A stretch of DNA of 64,000 bases from Actinomycetota bacterium (GCA_009702925.1 WLHC01000003.1:30092-94091); one strand, 5' to 3'; shown: positions 53,048-64,000, numbered from the stretch's first letter. Notes: generated by a model from the sequence alone, not told the origin. Translations and numbers: made by a program.

Positions 53048-54381
53048 CCACTTTTGATCCGTATGCACCTTCTCGCGAAACAACAGAAGGAAAGGTTTTC
53101 TCTGTCACCGGAGGGGACTGGGATTCTTTAGTTCAAGAAATTGGTGCAACAAAAGAAGAGCGAGTTGTCGTAAACATGGGACCACAGCACCCATCAACTC
53201 ATGGAGTGCTCCGTTTAGTTTTAGAACTTGAAGGCGAAACAATTACCGAAGTGCGTTGCGGTATTGGATACCTGCATACAGGAATTGAAAAAAATATTGA
53301 GTTCCGTAACTGGACTCAAGGAACAACTTTTGTAACTCGCATGGATTACCTAAGCCCATTACACAATGAGACTGCCTACTGCCTTGCAGTTGAGAAACTG
53401 CTCGGAATTACTAACGATGTTCCAGAACGAGCAAGTGTTATTCGTGTAATGATGATGGAGCTAAATCGAATCTCGTCACATATGGTTGCTTTAGGAACCG
53501 GTGCACTTGAACTTGGGGCAATGGGCCCTATGTTCTTTGCTTTCCGTGACCGCGAAACAGTTCTTGAGATATTTGAAATGATTACAGGGCTTCGCATGAA
53601 CATGGCGTATGTGCGACCAGGTGGAGTACAGCAAGACTTGCCAGAGGGTGCTTATACAAAAATCCGCGAAGGCGTGAAGTTAATGCGCAAGAACTTTAAA
53701 GATAATGCAACTCTGCTCATCGGTAATTCAATTTGGATGAAGCGCACACAGGGTATTGGTTATCTAGACCTAGCAGGATGTACAACTCTTGGAATTACTG
53801 GGCCAGTACTTCGCTCAACTGGAATGCCTTGGGATTTACGAAAAGTTCAACCATATTGTGGTTATGAAAACTACAACTTCGATGTTGTGACAGCAGATAC
53901 CTGCGATGTTTATGGCAGATTTTTAATTCGTATGAATGAACTTGAGCAATCACTTCGCATTATCGAACAGTGCGTGGATAAGTTAGAAAAGCTTCACGGT
54001 GCACCTGTCATGGTTGCCGATAAGAAAATTGCATGGCCAGCCCAGCTCGCTCTCGGCGGAGATGGGTTAGGTAACTCTCTTGATCACATTCGCGAGATTA
54101 TGGGAACTTCTATGGAGTCATTAATCCACCACTTCAAACTTGTTACAGAAGGTTTCAGAGTCCCTGCTGGTCAGGCATATGCTGCAATTGAATCACCACG
54201 TGGTGAACTAGGCGCATCAATTGTCTCTGACGGTGGGACTCGTCCATATCGCGTTCACTTCCGCGAACCATCATTTAACAATTTGCAGGCAACTCCTGCA
54301 ATGAGTGAAGGTGGAATGGTTGCCGACATCGTTGCAGCTGTTGCATCAATCGATCCTGTCATGGGAGGTGTTGATCGCTAA
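53044..54381 (+). CDS. nuoD: NADH-quinone oxidoreductase subunit D
   Basis: 49-kDa-type subunit forming the quinone-binding site with NuoB. Hallmarks are [34 protein letters not shown], and [12 protein letters not shown] near the C-terminus. Length 445. Starts with GTG in a 4-bp overlap with nuoC and ends in a TAATG overlap with nuoE. Confidence 0.97.
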   Translation: MTTFDPYAPSRETTEGKVFSVTGGDWDSLVQEIGATKEERVVVNMGPQHPSTHGVLRLVLELEGETITEVRCGIGYLHTGIEKNIEFRNWTQGTTFVTRMDYLSPLHNETAYCLAVEKLLGITNDVPERASVIRVMMMELNRISSHMVALGTGALELGAMGPMFFAFRDRETVLEIFEMITGLRMNMAYVRPGGVQQDLPEGAYTKIREGVKLMRKNFKDNATLLIGNSIWMKRTQGIGYLDLAGCTTLGITGPVLRSTGMPWDLRKVQPYCGYENYNFDVVTADTCDVYGRFLIRMNELEQSLRIIEQCVDKLEKLHGAPVMVADKKIAWPAQLALGGDGLGNSLDHIREIMGTSMESLIHHFKLVTEGFRVPAGQAYAAIESPRGELGASIVSDGGTRPYRVHFREPSFNNLQATPAMSEGGMVADIVAAVASIDPVMGGVDR

Positions 54382-55007
54382 TGGCATTTTCACCAGAAGA
54401 TTTAAAAATCATGGAATCGATAATTAAACGTTATCCACGTCCTCGCTCTGCAATCATGCCTTTACTTCATTTTGTTCAATCAAAAGCTGGCTATGTTACA
54501 AATGAAGGTATTGAATTAATTGCCGAGCAACTTGATTTAGAGGCTGCAGAAGTAACGGCTGTTTCAACTTTCTATACTCAGTACAAGCCATCTGCAATAG
54601 GTGAGTATCACGTTGGTGTTTGCACAAATACTTTGTGCGCGGTTATGGGCGGGGATGCAATATTTGCCTCCCTTAAAGATCATTTAGGAATTGAAAATGA
54701 TGGCGTAACCGATGATGGAAAGGTCTCTTTAGAGCACATTGAATGCAATGCAGCATGTGACTATGCACCGGTTGTGATGGCTAATTGGGAGTTCTATGAC
54801 AACCAAACCGTCGAATCAGCAAAAGAGTTAGTTGATTCAATGCGTGCTGGTAATCCTAAGCCGCCAACTCGTGGTCCAAATAAACTTGTTACATGGAAAG
54901 AAGCTTCAGCAGTCCTTGCTGGATTAAATGATGGCCTTGCCCACGAAGGCGTACAGGCTGGTCAACCAACTTTGTTAGGTTTAAAACTTTCGAAAGAAGG
55001 TAAATAA
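54381..55007 (+). CDS. nuoE: NADH-quinone oxidoreductase subunit E
   Basis: 24-kDa-type subunit with 2Fe-2S cluster N1a. The four ligands appear as VCTNTLC and ECNAAC about 35-40 residues later. An N-terminal helical region (PRPRSAIMPLLHFVQ) is typical. Length 208, with a ~60-residue C-terminal extension after the cluster domain. TAATG overlaps on both sides. Confidence 0.96.
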   Translation: MAFSPEDLKIMESIIKRYPRPRSAIMPLLHFVQSKAGYVTNEGIELIAEQLDLEAAEVTAVSTFYTQYKPSAIGEYHVGVCTNTLCAVMGGDAIFASLKDHLGIENDGVTDDGKVSLEHIECNAACDYAPVVMANWEFYDNQTVESAKELVDSMRAGNPKPPTRGPNKLVTWKEASAVLAGLNDGLAHEGVQAGQPTLLGLKLSKEGK

Positions 55008-56287
55008 TGACAAAACTTGCTCCAGTTTTATCAGCACATTGGGATGAAAAAGATTCATTTACCCTAGAGGCATATAAGCGACATGGTGGCTATAAGGCAT
55101 CAGAAAAAGCTCTTGCAATGGATCCAGATGCAGTAATTCAACTTGTTAAGGATTCAGGATTACGTGGTCGTGGCGGTGCTGGATTCCCAACTGGAATGAA
55201 GTGGGGATTTATTCCACAGGGCGATAACAAAGATCACTACTTAGTTGTTAATGCAGATGAATCAGAGCCAGGCACTTGCAAAGACACACCTCTTTTAATG
55301 GCTAACCCACACGTTCTTATTGAAGGCTGCATCATCGCCTGTCATGCAATTCGTGCAAAGCACGCATTTATTTACATTCGTGGAGAAGTGACGCATGTTG
55401 TGCGCCGAGTTAATCAAGCAATTGCAGATGCTTATGCAGCTGGAATTCTTGGAAATGGCGTCGATGTTGTTTTACACATTGGTGCTGGTGCCTATATTTG
55501 CGGCGAAGAGACAGCTCTACTTGATTCACTCGAAGGCTTCCGTGGTCAACCACGTTTGCGCCCACCGTTTCCTGCTATTGCAGGTTTGTATGCCAGACCA
55601 ACAGTTGTAAACAATGTGGAATCGATTTCATCAGTACCGGCAATTGTTATGAACGGTGCTGAGTGGTATCAATCTATGGGAACCGAAAAGAGCAAAGGAA
55701 CAACTCTTTATTCTTTGTCAGGTCACGTTGTAAATCCTGGGCAATTTGAAGCACCACTTGGAATTACACTTCGTGAAATTCTTGAACTTTCAGGTGGAGT
55801 GCGCAAGGGCCATAAGTTAAAGTTTTGGACGCCAGGTGGATCTTCAACACCATTGTTTACTGACGAGCACTTAGATGTTCCACTTGATTACGAAGGCGTT
55901 GCAGCGGCAGGTTCCATGCTTGGCACAAAAGCTTTACAGATATTTGATGAAACAACCTGCGTTGTTCGAGCAGTACTGCGTTGGACTGAATTTTATAAAC
56001 ATGAATCATGCGGAAAGTGCACACCGTGTCGTGAAGGCACTTGGTGGCTAGTACAGATCCTTCGTGATTTAGAGGCCGGTAAAGGAACAGAAGCAGACCT
56101 TGCGAAACTACTTGATCTTTGCGACAACATTATGGGTCGCTCATTCTGCGCACTCGGTGATGGAGCTACTAGTCCAATTACATCTTCAATTAAATACTTC
56201 CGCGATGAGTACATCGCACACTTAACAAACGGTGGATGCCCATTTGATCCTGTTGCATCAACTTTATTTGTTGGGGCAGGTGCATAA
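55007..56287 (+). CDS. nuoF: NADH-quinone oxidoreductase subunit F
   Basis: NADH- and FMN-binding subunit. FMN/NADH loop GLRGRGGAGFPTGMKWGF, VNADESEPGTCKD, GAYICGEETALLDSLEG, and the 4Fe-4S N3 ligands in ESCGKCTPCREGT plus the later Cys in RSFCALGDGA. Length 426. It presumably docks with NuoE and NuoG as the NADH dehydrogenase module. Confidence 0.97.
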   Translation: MTKLAPVLSAHWDEKDSFTLEAYKRHGGYKASEKALAMDPDAVIQLVKDSGLRGRGGAGFPTGMKWGFIPQGDNKDHYLVVNADESEPGTCKDTPLLMANPHVLIEGCIIACHAIRAKHAFIYIRGEVTHVVRRVNQAIADAYAAGILGNGVDVVLHIGAGAYICGEETALLDSLEGFRGQPRLRPPFPAIAGLYARPTVVNNVESISSVPAIVMNGAEWYQSMGTEKSKGTTLYSLSGHVVNPGQFEAPLGITLREILELSGGVRKGHKLKFWTPGGSSTPLFTDEHLDVPLDYEGVAAAGSMLGTKALQIFDETTCVVRAVLRWTEFYKHESCGKCTPCREGTWWLVQILRDLEAGKGTEADLAKLLDLCDNIMGRSFCALGDGATSPITSSIKYFRDEYIAHLTNGGCPFDPVASTLFVGAGA

Positions 56288-58636
56288 GTGAGTGAAGTAG
56301 CAGTTGAGATGATTACTGTTGTAATCGATGGCTTTGAAGTTACTGTCCCTAAGGGAACATTAGTTATTCGCGCCGCAGAGCAACTAGGAATTCAAATTCC
56401 CCGTTTTTGTGATCATCCATTACTAGATCCTGTTGGCGCATGTCGCCAATGTTTGGTAGATATTGAAATTAATGGTCGTGCATTTCCAAAACCTCAGGCT
56501 TCATGCACAATTCCAGTTGAAACGGGAATGATTGTTAAAACGCAATTAACTTCCCCGGTTGCAGAAAAAGCACAACGCGGCGTTATGGAGCTTTTGTTAG
56601 TAAACCACCCACTTGATTGTCCCGTCTGTGACAAAGGTGGGGAATGTCCTCTACAAAATCAAGCAATGAGTACTGGACAAGGTTCTTCCAGGTTTGAAGG
56701 CGTTAAGCGCACATTTGAAAAGCCAATAAATATTTCTTCTCAAGTACTTCTTGATCGTGAGCGTTGTGTTCTATGTGCTCGTTGTACTCGCTTTTCAGAA
56801 CAGATCGCTAGTGATCCATTTATTACATTAAATGAACGCGGAGCTTTGCAACAAGTTGGAATTTATGAAAACAAACCTTTTGAATCCTACTTCTCTGGTA
56901 ACACTGTTCAAATCTGCCCTGTTGGAGCGCTAACCGGAGCTGCATATCGTTTTCGAGCACGTCCATTTGATTTAGTTTCAACACCATCTGCTTGTGAGCA
57001 CTGTGCCTCTGGATGCGATATGCGTACAGATGTGCGCCGTGGAAAAACCCTGCGCCGTTTAGCCGGTGAAGATGCAGCAGTTAATGAAGAGTGGAACTGT
57101 GACAAAGGCCGGTGGGCATTTAAATACATCACAGCAGTCGATCGCTTGAAGGTTCCAATGATTCGTGATGAATCTGGAGAATTAGTCGAAGCATCTTGGC
57201 CTGAAGCACTTGCTGTTGCAGCCCAGGGATTGAAAGCATCACCAGCGGCTGTATTAGTTGGTGGCCGTGCCACACATGAAGATGCATATGGCTACAGCAA
57301 ATTTGCTCGTCTTGCACTGGGTACCAACGACATCGACTTTAGAGCGCGCGTAACATCAGATGAAGAGCGTGAGTTTATTGCAGCACATGTTGTGAACTCT
57401 TCAACAACGTATCGCGACATAGACAAGGCTGATCAAATACTTCTTGTTGGCTTTGAGCCAGAAGAAGAGTCACCAATTGTTTTCTTAAGAATAAATAAAC
57501 AGTTCCGTAAGCGAGCTTTAAAAGTAATCTCAATTGGATCAAAGGAATCGATCGCGGTTGAAAAACTCAAAGCACAATTTATTAAAGTTGCTCCAGGTCA
57601 AGAAGCTGCAGCCGTATCTTCACAAAACCTTACAGATAAATCAGTAATTTTAGTTGGCGAGAGAGCCGGCGAAAGTGCTGGAGTGTTAACTGCCGTTGCT
57701 GGGCTTGCACAATCTTCAGGTGCAAAACTTGCATGGGTTCCACGTAGAGCAGGAGAGCGTGGAGCGATTCAAGCAGGTGCCATTGGCAACTTGTTACCAG
57801 GTGGCCGCCCAGTGGCAGATGCAGCAGCAAGAAATGAAATCGCTGCGCTCTGGTCAGTAGATTCACTTCCATCAAATATTGGTCGCTCAACATCAGAAAT
57901 TATTACAGCGGTCAATTCTGATGAAATCGGCGCACTACTTGTCGGTGGCGTTGATCCTTTGGATTTAGATGACAATCTTAGTGCGCTAGCGGCGTTAGAT
58001 AAAGCTTTTGTTGTTTCACTTGAGATCGCACCAAGTGCAGTAACTTCACGAGCAGACGTTGTTCTGCCAGTTGCAGCTGTTACTGAAAAATCTGGATCAT
58101 TCTTAAACTGGGAAGGCCGTGCTCGATCCTTTGACGCAGCTGTAAGTGACTCACTTAATCGTAGTGATCTTCGAATTCTTTCAATGATTGCAGAAGAAAT
58201 GGGAACATCACTAAATCTTGGAACTGTTACTGCTGCTACAAAAGAGATTGCAACAATTAAAGATTGGCAAGGCGAGCGGTCAAAGATGAAATCTATATCG
58301 GCTGCAGCACAACCAAATTTGAGTACAAACGAGGCATTAATTACATCGTGGAGACGCCTGCTTGACCTTGGGACATTGCAAGAGGGTGAAGAAAATCTAG
58401 CTGGCACTGCCAGACAAACAGTTGCTGTCATCTCAGAAAAAAGAGCGCAAGCACTTGGTGTTGCCGATGGTGATTTACTCAAGATTTCTACGGCCCAAGG
58501 TTTCTTAACTCTGCCAGCTCTTATTGAGAATATTCATGATGATGCACTTTGGGCGCCTCGTAATTCACGTGGCTCACAACTTTTAACAAAGTTAAATGCT
58601 GTTCATGGTGAAGTAGTTACGGTGGTGAGAGCATGA
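56288..58636 (+). CDS. nuoG: NADH-quinone oxidoreductase subunit G
   Basis: 75-kDa-type Fe-S subunit, 782 residues. N-terminal 2Fe-2S ferredoxin domain ([16 protein letters not shown]), the [17 protein letters not shown] cluster region, ferredoxin-like [10 protein letters not shown] and ICPVGALT. An extra C-x2-C-x3-C-x27-C set (CEHCASGC...NC) corresponds to cluster N7, kept only in some bacteria. A molybdopterin-oxidoreductase-like domain follows, without obvious cofactor use. Starts with GTG; ATGA overlap with nuoH. Confidence 0.95.
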   Translation: MSEVAVEMITVVIDGFEVTVPKGTLVIRAAEQLGIQIPRFCDHPLLDPVGACRQCLVDIEINGRAFPKPQASCTIPVETGMIVKTQLTSPVAEKAQRGVMELLLVNHPLDCPVCDKGGECPLQNQAMSTGQGSSRFEGVKRTFEKPINISSQVLLDRERCVLCARCTRFSEQIASDPFITLNERGALQQVGIYENKPFESYFSGNTVQICPVGALTGAAYRFRARPFDLVSTPSACEHCASGCDMRTDVRRGKTLRRLAGEDAAVNEEWNCDKGRWAFKYITAVDRLKVPMIRDESGELVEASWPEALAVAAQGLKASPAAVLVGGRATHEDAYGYSKFARLALGTNDIDFRARVTSDEEREFIAAHVVNSSTTYRDIDKADQILLVGFEPEEESPIVFLRINKQFRKRALKVISIGSKESIAVEKLKAQFIKVAPGQEAAAVSSQNLTDKSVILVGERAGESAGVLTAVAGLAQSSGAKLAWVPRRAGERGAIQAGAIGNLLPGGRPVADAAARNEIAALWSVDSLPSNIGRSTSEIITAVNSDEIGALLVGGVDPLDLDDNLSALAALDKAFVVSLEIAPSAVTSRADVVLPVAAVTEKSGSFLNWEGRARSFDAAVSDSLNRSDLRILSMIAEEMGTSLNLGTVTAATKEIATIKDWQGERSKMKSISAAAQPNLSTNEALITSWRRLLDLGTLQEGEENLAGTARQTVAVISEKRAQALGVADGDLLKISTAQGFLTLPALIENIHDDALWAPRNSRGSQLLTKLNAVHGEVVTVVRA

Positions 58637-59892
58637 CGACAGCGCAACTCATTGGATCAGATCCAGGTTGGCTGATCCTTGTAAAGGCTCTAATTGTTTT
58701 TGCTGTCTGCGTGCTTTTGACATTAATGTCAGTGTGGGGTGAGCGCCGAATTGTTGCGCGGATGCAACAGCGTCCTGGGCCTAACCGAGTTGGACCATTT
58801 GGATTAATTCAATCTTTGGCCGATGGTGTAAAGCTTGCGCTAAAAGAGGACATTATTCCTACCGCTGCAGACAAAATTGTTTTCATAATTGCACCAATTA
58901 TTAGTGCAACAACATGCTTTATGTCTTTTGCAGTAATCCCAATTACTGGTGAAGTGACAATGTTTGGTCGTCAAACTGCAATGCAGTTAACTGATATTCC
59001 AGTAGGTGTCCTATACATTTTGGCCGTTGCATCAGTTGGTGTGTATGGAATTGTTTTAGCCGGATGGTCATCTGGCTCAACGTATCCACTTCTTGGTGGC
59101 CTACGTTCAAGTGCCCAAGTAATCTCTTATGAAATTGCTATGGGACTTTCTTTGGTTGCCGTTTTTATTTATGCAGGCTCAATGTCTACTTCTGACATCG
59201 TTGCTGCGCAAACTTCATGGTGGTATGCAGTAGTTCTATTCCCATCGTTTGCAATATTTGCAATATCGATGGTTGGTGAGACTAACCGCGCTCCATTTGA
59301 CCTTGCAGAAGCTGAAGGTGAATTAGTGGGTGGTTTCCACACTGAATACTCATCACTTAAGTTTGCACTATTTTTCTTAGCTGAATATGTAAATATTGTT
59401 ACAGTTTCAGCCCTTGCCACCACGCTATTCCTTGGTGGCTATCACGCTCCTCCTGGGCTTGGTTTCACAGAAAACTGGCTTGGTGGTTGGTTCACTGCAA
59501 TTTGGTTCCTACTAAAGGTTGTTACCTTCTTCTTCGTATTCGTTTGGCTCCGAGGAACATTGCCGCGTCTGCGCTATGACCAGTTCATGCAGTTTGGATG
59601 GAAAGTTCTTATCCCCGTCTCAATATTATGGATATTAGTTGTTGCAACTCTTCGAGTTCTAACCCTTGAAAATGCCTCTACAGCAATAGTTGTTGCATTC
59701 GCTAGCACCGTAATTTTCATTATCTTGGCTATCAACGTTGGCTTTGAAAATGTGAAAAAGAAAAAAGACGCCGAAGTTCCAGAAGGTGACAATAAGTCAG
59801 AACCTAGTTTTGCAGTCCCATCACTTCCAACATTGCCAATAGAAATCTCAACAATCAATGTTTCAAAAAACTCAGGGGGCAACCGTGACTGA
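58633..59892 (+). CDS. nuoH: NADH-quinone oxidoreductase subunit H
   Basis: Eight-helix membrane subunit forming the quinone tunnel. Diagnostic segments are [25 protein letters not shown], the acidic loop [25 protein letters not shown], and [13 protein letters not shown]. At 419 residues it is longer than the usual ~330-350, owing to a hydrophilic C-terminal tail ([12 protein letters not shown]...) after the last helix. Its end overlaps nuoI by 8 bp. Confidence 0.96.
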   Translation: MTTAQLIGSDPGWLILVKALIVFAVCVLLTLMSVWGERRIVARMQQRPGPNRVGPFGLIQSLADGVKLALKEDIIPTAADKIVFIIAPIISATTCFMSFAVIPITGEVTMFGRQTAMQLTDIPVGVLYILAVASVGVYGIVLAGWSSGSTYPLLGGLRSSAQVISYEIAMGLSLVAVFIYAGSMSTSDIVAAQTSWWYAVVLFPSFAIFAISMVGETNRAPFDLAEAEGELVGGFHTEYSSLKFALFFLAEYVNIVTVSALATTLFLGGYHAPPGLGFTENWLGGWFTAIWFLLKVVTFFFVFVWLRGTLPRLRYDQFMQFGWKVLIPVSILWILVVATLRVLTLENASTAIVVAFASTVIFIILAINVGFENVKKKKDAEVPEGDNKSEPSFAVPSLPTLPIEISTINVSKNSGGNRD

Positions 59893-60499
59893 AAACCTCG
59901 AACCGATAAAGCCAAAAGATTTAGGCATAAATGATGTTGATTTTTATGAAGTTGATCAAACGCCAACTGTAGGTTTCTTTGGGCACATGCGTGGCTTCTG
60001 GGTCACTTTTTCTACTATGTTCAAAAAGCCACTCACCGTTGAATATCCTGAAGTAAAAGCACCGACAGAAGAGCGCTTTCATGGACGCCATCAACTCAAT
60101 CGCCATCCTGATGGATTAGAGAAGTGCATTGGATGCGAATTATGTGCTTGGGCATGTCCCGCAGACGCAATCTACGTTGAGGGTGAAAACAACACTGAAG
60201 AAAACCGAATGTCACCCGGAGAGCGTTATGGCAAGGTTTATCAGATTAATTATCTGCGCTGTGTTTTCTGTGGACTTTGCATTGAGGCATGTCCAACTCG
60301 CGCACTCACAATGACAAATGAATATGAACTAGCTGATGATTCACGTGCGAAGTTAATCTTTGAAAAAGCAGATCTATTAGCACCTCTACGTGCGGGAATG
60401 TTGATGCCGCCCCACCCGATGTATCCAGATATGAACGATACGAATTATTACAAGGGTGATGTAAAACAAGCACATCCTTCGCAGGAGCTTGATAAATGA
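59885..60499 (+). CDS. nuoI: NADH-quinone oxidoreductase subunit I
   Basis: Peripheral subunit with two 4Fe-4S clusters (N6a, N6b). Ligand sets [19 protein letters not shown] and [18 protein letters not shown] are complete. GTG 59885 (204 aa) is chosen because AGGGGG stands just upstream and it gives the GTGACTGA overlap with nuoH; the tracked start at 59858 lies deeper inside nuoH. Overlaps nuoJ at ATGA. Confidence 0.95.
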   Translation: MTENLEPIKPKDLGINDVDFYEVDQTPTVGFFGHMRGFWVTFSTMFKKPLTVEYPEVKAPTEERFHGRHQLNRHPDGLEKCIGCELCAWACPADAIYVEGENNTEENRMSPGERYGKVYQINYLRCVFCGLCIEACPTRALTMTNEYELADDSRAKLIFEKADLLAPLRAGMLMPPHPMYPDMNDTNYYKGDVKQAHPSQELDK

Positions 60500-61287
60500 T
60501 GCAGTTAGCCCTTGAAGTCGGACAGACTGCAACTCCAGAAGCTGTAATGTTTTGGATTCTTGGACCCCTTGCTGTCGTTGCAGCCCTAGCGATGCTCTTG
60601 GTTAAAAAAGCTGTTCACTCTGCAATTCTCATGGCCTTTGTCATGGTTGTCCTTGCAGTTTTTTATATCGCACAAGATGCGGTGTTCTTGGGAATTGTTC
60701 AAGTAGTTGTTTACACCGGAGCAGTAATGATGCTCTTCTTGTTTATTCTTATGCTTGTAGGTGTTGATTCATCTGATTCATTGACAGAGACAATCAAAGG
60801 CCTACGTCCGATTGCAATTACTGCAGCCCTTGGCTTTGGTGGTTTGATGGTTTCATTACTAGGCCGTGCAACACTTGGACGCGATGCTGTTGGACTATCT
60901 GCGGCAAATGCAGATGGAAATGTTGAAGGAATTGGTTACTTACTATTTTCTAGATTTGTTTGGCCCTTCGAAGTTATCTCAGCGCTCTTGGTAACAGCTG
61001 CACTAGGTGCAATGGTTCTTGCTCATCAACCACGTTCTTCCAAGAAGTCGACTCAGCGTCAACAATCAATCAACCGATTCCGTGGTGAATCATTAGCTAC
61101 AGCTGCAGGGTTACCTGCTCCTGGAGTTTATGCACGCCACAACGCTGTTGATGTGCCAGCACTTTTGCCGGATGGAACTCCAGCACCTAACTCAGTAAAT
61201 GCCAGCCTAAAGGCTCGCGGCGACATGCTTGATTCAAATACTTTTGATCTTAAGAAGATTTCAACACAGGTTGAGGAGGAAAAGTAA
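60496..61287 (+). CDS. nuoJ: NADH-quinone oxidoreductase subunit J
   Basis: Five-helix membrane subunit; helix 3 contains the conserved [20 protein letters not shown] stretch. At 263 residues it is longer than E. coli NuoJ because of a ~90-residue hydrophilic C-terminus (from about KKSTQRQQ), a feature shared with other actinobacterial NuoJ. Coupled to nuoI (ATGA) and nuoK (TAATG). Confidence 0.94.
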   Translation: MMQLALEVGQTATPEAVMFWILGPLAVVAALAMLLVKKAVHSAILMAFVMVVLAVFYIAQDAVFLGIVQVVVYTGAVMMLFLFILMLVGVDSSDSLTETIKGLRPIAITAALGFGGLMVSLLGRATLGRDAVGLSAANADGNVEGIGYLLFSRFVWPFEVISALLVTAALGAMVLAHQPRSSKKSTQRQQSINRFRGESLATAAGLPAPGVYARHNAVDVPALLPDGTPAPNSVNASLKARGDMLDSNTFDLKKISTQVEEEK

Positions 61288-61586
61288 TGGATGCCTCCAA
61301 TTACCTTTACATTTCTGCTCTTTTATTTACTATTGGCGCCGTAGGTGTTGTTGTTCGCCGTAACGCCATTGTTGTCTTTATGTGTATTGAGTTAATGTTA
61401 AATGCTGCCAATTTATCTTTTGTCACATTTTCTAGAATTAATGGAAATCTTGATGGACAAGTAATGGCGTTTTTTACAATGGTAGTTGCCGCTTGTGAAG
61501 TAGTGGTGGGGCTAGCCATCATCGTTGCAATATATAGATCCCGCCGTTCTGCATCTGTAGATGATGCAAGTTTGTTGAAGAGATAG
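61287..61586 (+). CDS. nuoK: NADH-quinone oxidoreductase subunit K
   Basis: Three-helix antiporter-like subunit with the two conserved membrane Glu residues (in [13 protein letters not shown] and [12 protein letters not shown]). Length 99 is standard. TAATG overlap with nuoJ; 2-bp gap to nuoL. Confidence 0.96.
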   Translation: MDASNYLYISALLFTIGAVGVVVRRNAIVVFMCIELMLNAANLSFVTFSRINGNLDGQVMAFFTMVVAACEVVVGLAIIVAIYRSRRSASVDDASLLKR

Positions 61587-61588
61587 TT

Positions 61589-63478
61589 ATGGGTATTTCA
61601 ACTAGCTTGGTGTATTTGATTGTGCTTCCATTTGCAGGGGCAGCGATTCTGCTCTTGGGCGGTCGTCGTACAGACAAGTGGGGACATCTTTTAGCAACAG
61701 CTTTATCGGGATCATCTTTTGCACTCGGTGCGTATCACTTAATTCAGATGGTCAATCGCCCAGCCGAAATGCGTCCAACATCCCAAAAGCTCTTTGAGTG
61801 GATCTCTGTTGGAAGTTTTAACGTTGACGCCGGATTGCTACTTGATCAGTTATCAATCTGTTTCGTACTACTCATTACGGGTGTTGGCACACTTATCCAT
61901 ATTTATTCAATTGCATATATGGCAGAAGATCGCGATCGCCGCAGATTCTTTGCATACCTCAACCTATTTATTGCAGCCATGTTGCTATTGGTTTTGGGAG
62001 ATAGTTACTTAAGTCTTTATGTCGGCTGGGAGGGCGTGGGTCTTGCCTCTTATCTTTTGATTGGTTTCTGGAATCAAAAACCTGCATATGCAACTGCATC
62101 TAAAAAAGCATTTGTTATGAACCGTGTGGGAGATATGGGTCTTTCACTTGCAATCATGATCGCATTTGCCACCATGGGGACTGTCTCATTTTCCGGAGTT
62201 GCAGAACAGGCCCATCACACGTCTGAAGCAGCATTAACTGCAATGGGAGTTATGTTACTTGTTGCAGCTGCTGGAAAGTCGGCACAGTTTCCATTGCAAG
62301 CGTGGCTCGGAGATGCAATGGCAGGTCCAACACCTGTATCGGCATTGATTCACGCAGCGACAATGGTTACAGCGGGCGTCTATCTCATCACTCGTTCCAA
62401 TTTTGTTTTTGATGCAGCTCCTATTGCGCAATTACTAGTTGTAATAGTTGGAGCAATAACACTGATTTTTGGTGCATTAATAGGTACGGCAAAAGATGAT
62501 ATTAAAAAGGCATTAGCTGCCTCAACCATGTCACAGATCGGTTACATGATTTTGGCAACAGGTCTGGGGCCAATTGGATATGCCTTTGCAATCATGCATC
62601 TAATTACACATGGATTCTTTAAGGCTGGAATGTTCCTTGGCGCAGGTTCGGTGATGCATGGAATGAACGATGAAGTAAATATGCGCAAATATGGAGCGCT
62701 CAGACACTTCATGCCAATTACATTTATTACATTTGGAATTGGATATCTAGCAATACTTGGAGTTCCACCATTTGCAGGTTTTTACTCTAAGGACATGATC
62801 ATTGAATCTGCTTTCAACTCTGGTGGCGTCCAAGCAATTATTTTGGGCTCATTAACATTGATCGGTGCGGCAATAACAGCTTTCTATATGACGCGAGTAA
62901 TGATCCTGACTTTTGCAGGTACCAAGCGTTGGGACGAAGGCGTGGAGCCACATGAATCTCCATGGTTGATGTGGCTACCAATGGCAGTTTTGGCAGTTGG
63001 TTCTGTGACATCTGGATACTTGCTCTATCACGACAAGGCTTTGTATAAGTGGCTGAGCCCATTATTTGAAGATCACGGCGAGCATGAAGAACTGCTCAAG
63101 CCAATTGTTGTCTCTGCATTGGCTCTAACAATGGTTGCAATTGGTGTTTCAATCGCCATATATAAGTACATGCGTGAGAACGTTGATTCAATTGCACCAG
63201 TTGATGTTTCATTTATCACAAAGTTTGTTCGTAAAGATCTCATGCAAGATCAGTTCAATGAGAAGTTCTTTATGCGTCCAGGTCAGTTACTTACTAAGGG
63301 ATTGGTAAAAACTGAAGATGTTGTTGTCGATGGCTCTGTCAGGGCAGTAGCAAGAATGGCAATTGGTTCTGGATCAGGATTGCGCGGATTGCAGAACGGT
63401 TTTGTTAGAAGTTACGCCGCTCTAATTTTGATTGGCGCACTTGCGTTGATTGCTGCAATTTGGGTGGTGGTTTCATAA
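61589..63478 (+). CDS. nuoL: NADH-quinone oxidoreductase subunit L
   Basis: Largest proton-pumping, antiporter-like subunit, 629 residues and about 16 helices. Key elements: YLSLYVGWEGVGLASYLLIGFW with the conserved Glu, the KSAQFPLQAWLGDAMAGPTPVSALIHAATMV discontinuous helix, and HGFFKAGMFLGAGS with the Lys of the transfer path. The C-terminal lateral helix is present. Ends in TAATG overlap with nuoM. Confidence 0.96.
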   Translation: MGISTSLVYLIVLPFAGAAILLLGGRRTDKWGHLLATALSGSSFALGAYHLIQMVNRPAEMRPTSQKLFEWISVGSFNVDAGLLLDQLSICFVLLITGVGTLIHIYSIAYMAEDRDRRRFFAYLNLFIAAMLLLVLGDSYLSLYVGWEGVGLASYLLIGFWNQKPAYATASKKAFVMNRVGDMGLSLAIMIAFATMGTVSFSGVAEQAHHTSEAALTAMGVMLLVAAAGKSAQFPLQAWLGDAMAGPTPVSALIHAATMVTAGVYLITRSNFVFDAAPIAQLLVVIVGAITLIFGALIGTAKDDIKKALAASTMSQIGYMILATGLGPIGYAFAIMHLITHGFFKAGMFLGAGSVMHGMNDEVNMRKYGALRHFMPITFITFGIGYLAILGVPPFAGFYSKDMIIESAFNSGGVQAIILGSLTLIGAAITAFYMTRVMILTFAGTKRWDEGVEPHESPWLMWLPMAVLAVGSVTSGYLLYHDKALYKWLSPLFEDHGEHEELLKPIVVSALALTMVAIGVSIAIYKYMRENVDSIAPVDVSFITKFVRKDLMQDQFNEKFFMRPGQLLTKGLVKTEDVVVDGSVRAVARMAIGSGSGLRGLQNGFVRSYAALILIGALALIAAIWVVVS

Positions 63479-64000
63479 TGAATTGGTTAACTTTATTGAT
63501 GTTCTTGCCATTAGTTGGCGCTGCCGTTGTTTCAGTTTTGCCTAAGGCAAACGAAAAAGCTGCAAAGCAGGCTGCTTTCATCACAACAATTGCCGTATTG
63601 CTCGTGACAATTGGAATGACATTGAGTTTTGAACGCGAAAACGTAGAACTTCAATTTGTTGAAAAATACGCCTGGATCCCAAGTTTTGGAATCAATTTTG
63701 CGGTGGGAATCGATGCAATTGCATTAGTGCTTATTTTAATGTCAACTATTTTGGCGCCAATCGTTGTGCTTGCTGGTTGGAATGAGGCACACGGTGGACG
63801 TTGGAGTGTAAAAACTTTCTATATTTTAATTCTAGTTCTTGAGACCATGATGATAGGTGTTTTTGCAGCAACAGATGTTTTCTTGTTCTATGTGATTTTT
63901 GAAGCGATGTTAATTCCTGTCTACTTCTTAATCGGCGGATATGGAACAGGCGAACGCTCTGCAGCAGCAGTTAAGTTCTTGATTTACAGTCTTGTCGGAG
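63478..64000 (+). CDS. nuoM: NADH-quinone oxidoreductase subunit M, 3' end outside window
   Basis: Antiporter-like proton-pumping subunit. ATG at 63478 overlaps the nuoL TAA; 174 codons are visible without a stop, so it is missing from the ORF track. Translation begins MNWLTLLMFLPLVGAA and includes VGIDAIALVLILMS and FYVIFEAMLIPVYFLIGGYG, where the conserved Glu of helix 5 is present. nuoN is expected just beyond the window. Confidence 0.95.
   Translation, partial: MNWLTLLMFLPLVGAAVVSVLPKANEKAAKQAAFITTIAVLLVTIGMTLSFERENVELQFVEKYAWIPSFGINFAVGIDAIALVLILMSTILAPIVVLAGWNEAHGGRWSVKTFYILILVLETMMIGVFAATDVFLFYVIFEAMLIPVYFLIGGYGTGERSAAAVKFLIYSLVG

Noticed and set aside
57769-58482. 237-residue minus-strand ORF inside nuoG
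   Set aside because: It lies opposite a conserved NuoG region, is Ser/Ala-rich as expected for a complementary frame, and has no recognisable domain or start signal.
1-64000. tRNA/rRNA genes, CRISPR arrays, insertion sequences, phage or toxin-antitoxin modules
   Set aside because: Nothing with the required structure, repeat spacing or protein family was seen in any spacer or ORF; spacers are too short for most of these.

Overview
The window reads as a gene-dense piece of a small, AT-leaning actinobacterial chromosome (roughly 40% GC by eye). The actinobacterial assignment rests on the 32-residue ribosomal protein bS22, an XPB-type helicase paired with a Helicase_C_3/WYL protein, System II cytochrome c maturation beside menaquinone genes, and gene orders shared with Mycobacterium (tilS-hpt-ftsH-folE-folP-folB-folK-panC-coaX-lysS-clpC; mutY/radA; gpm-like-tlpA-ccdA-resB-ccsB-men). 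The base composition, almost absent intergenic DNA and lack of mobile elements fit a streamlined freshwater lineage of the acI/Nanopelagicales type. That last step is inference; no rRNA lies in the window.

Layout. 1-4065 (minus): an N-terminally extended DEAD-box helicase cut by the window edge, then a cobalt/nickel ECF transporter (cbiM-N-Q-O order). 4066-4219: a divergent spacer with a GC-rich, hairpin-forming stretch. 4220-13755: TPR protein, SPOUT methyltransferase, small membrane protein, dacB, secreted beta-propeller, ctaB, metZ, ABC exporter, NlpC/P60 hydrolase. 13776-23180: tilS, hpt, ftsH, folate genes, panC, coaX, lysS and an ArgA-type acetyltransferase. 23355-28936: clpC, mutY, radA and a Cys-cluster protein. 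28976-33876: proC, secreted proteins, bS22, a metalloprotease-like protein and a glutaredoxin. 33839-39555 (minus): XPB helicase, M20 peptidase, Helicase_C_3/WYL protein, HAD phosphatase. 39606-43847: histidine phosphatase plus cytochrome c maturation. 43844-51448: menaquinone genes menA, E, B, C, D, F, G. 51489-64000: complex I nuoA to nuoM, the last cut by the window end. The final 24 kb is a respiratory island: quinone synthesis, cytochrome c assembly and NADH dehydrogenase.

Two architectural signals run through the window. First, most transcription units begin with TANNNT 6-9 nt before the start codon and no room for a Shine-Dalgarno, which predicts leaderless mRNAs. Several divergent gene pairs are driven from tiny or shared -10 elements. 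Second, nearly all convergent gene pairs abut or overlap, leaving no space for intrinsic terminators.

No tRNA, rRNA, CRISPR, insertion sequence or phage gene was seen. No gap between genes exceeds 300 bases; the longest (8474-8671, 23181-23354, 1396-1553, 4066-4219) are described as features. I did not find a clear new multi-gene system. The best candidates for new biology are the 4119-4195 element, the structured helicase leader, the Helicase_C_3/WYL-M20-XPB operon and the YkgJ-like Cys-cluster protein.
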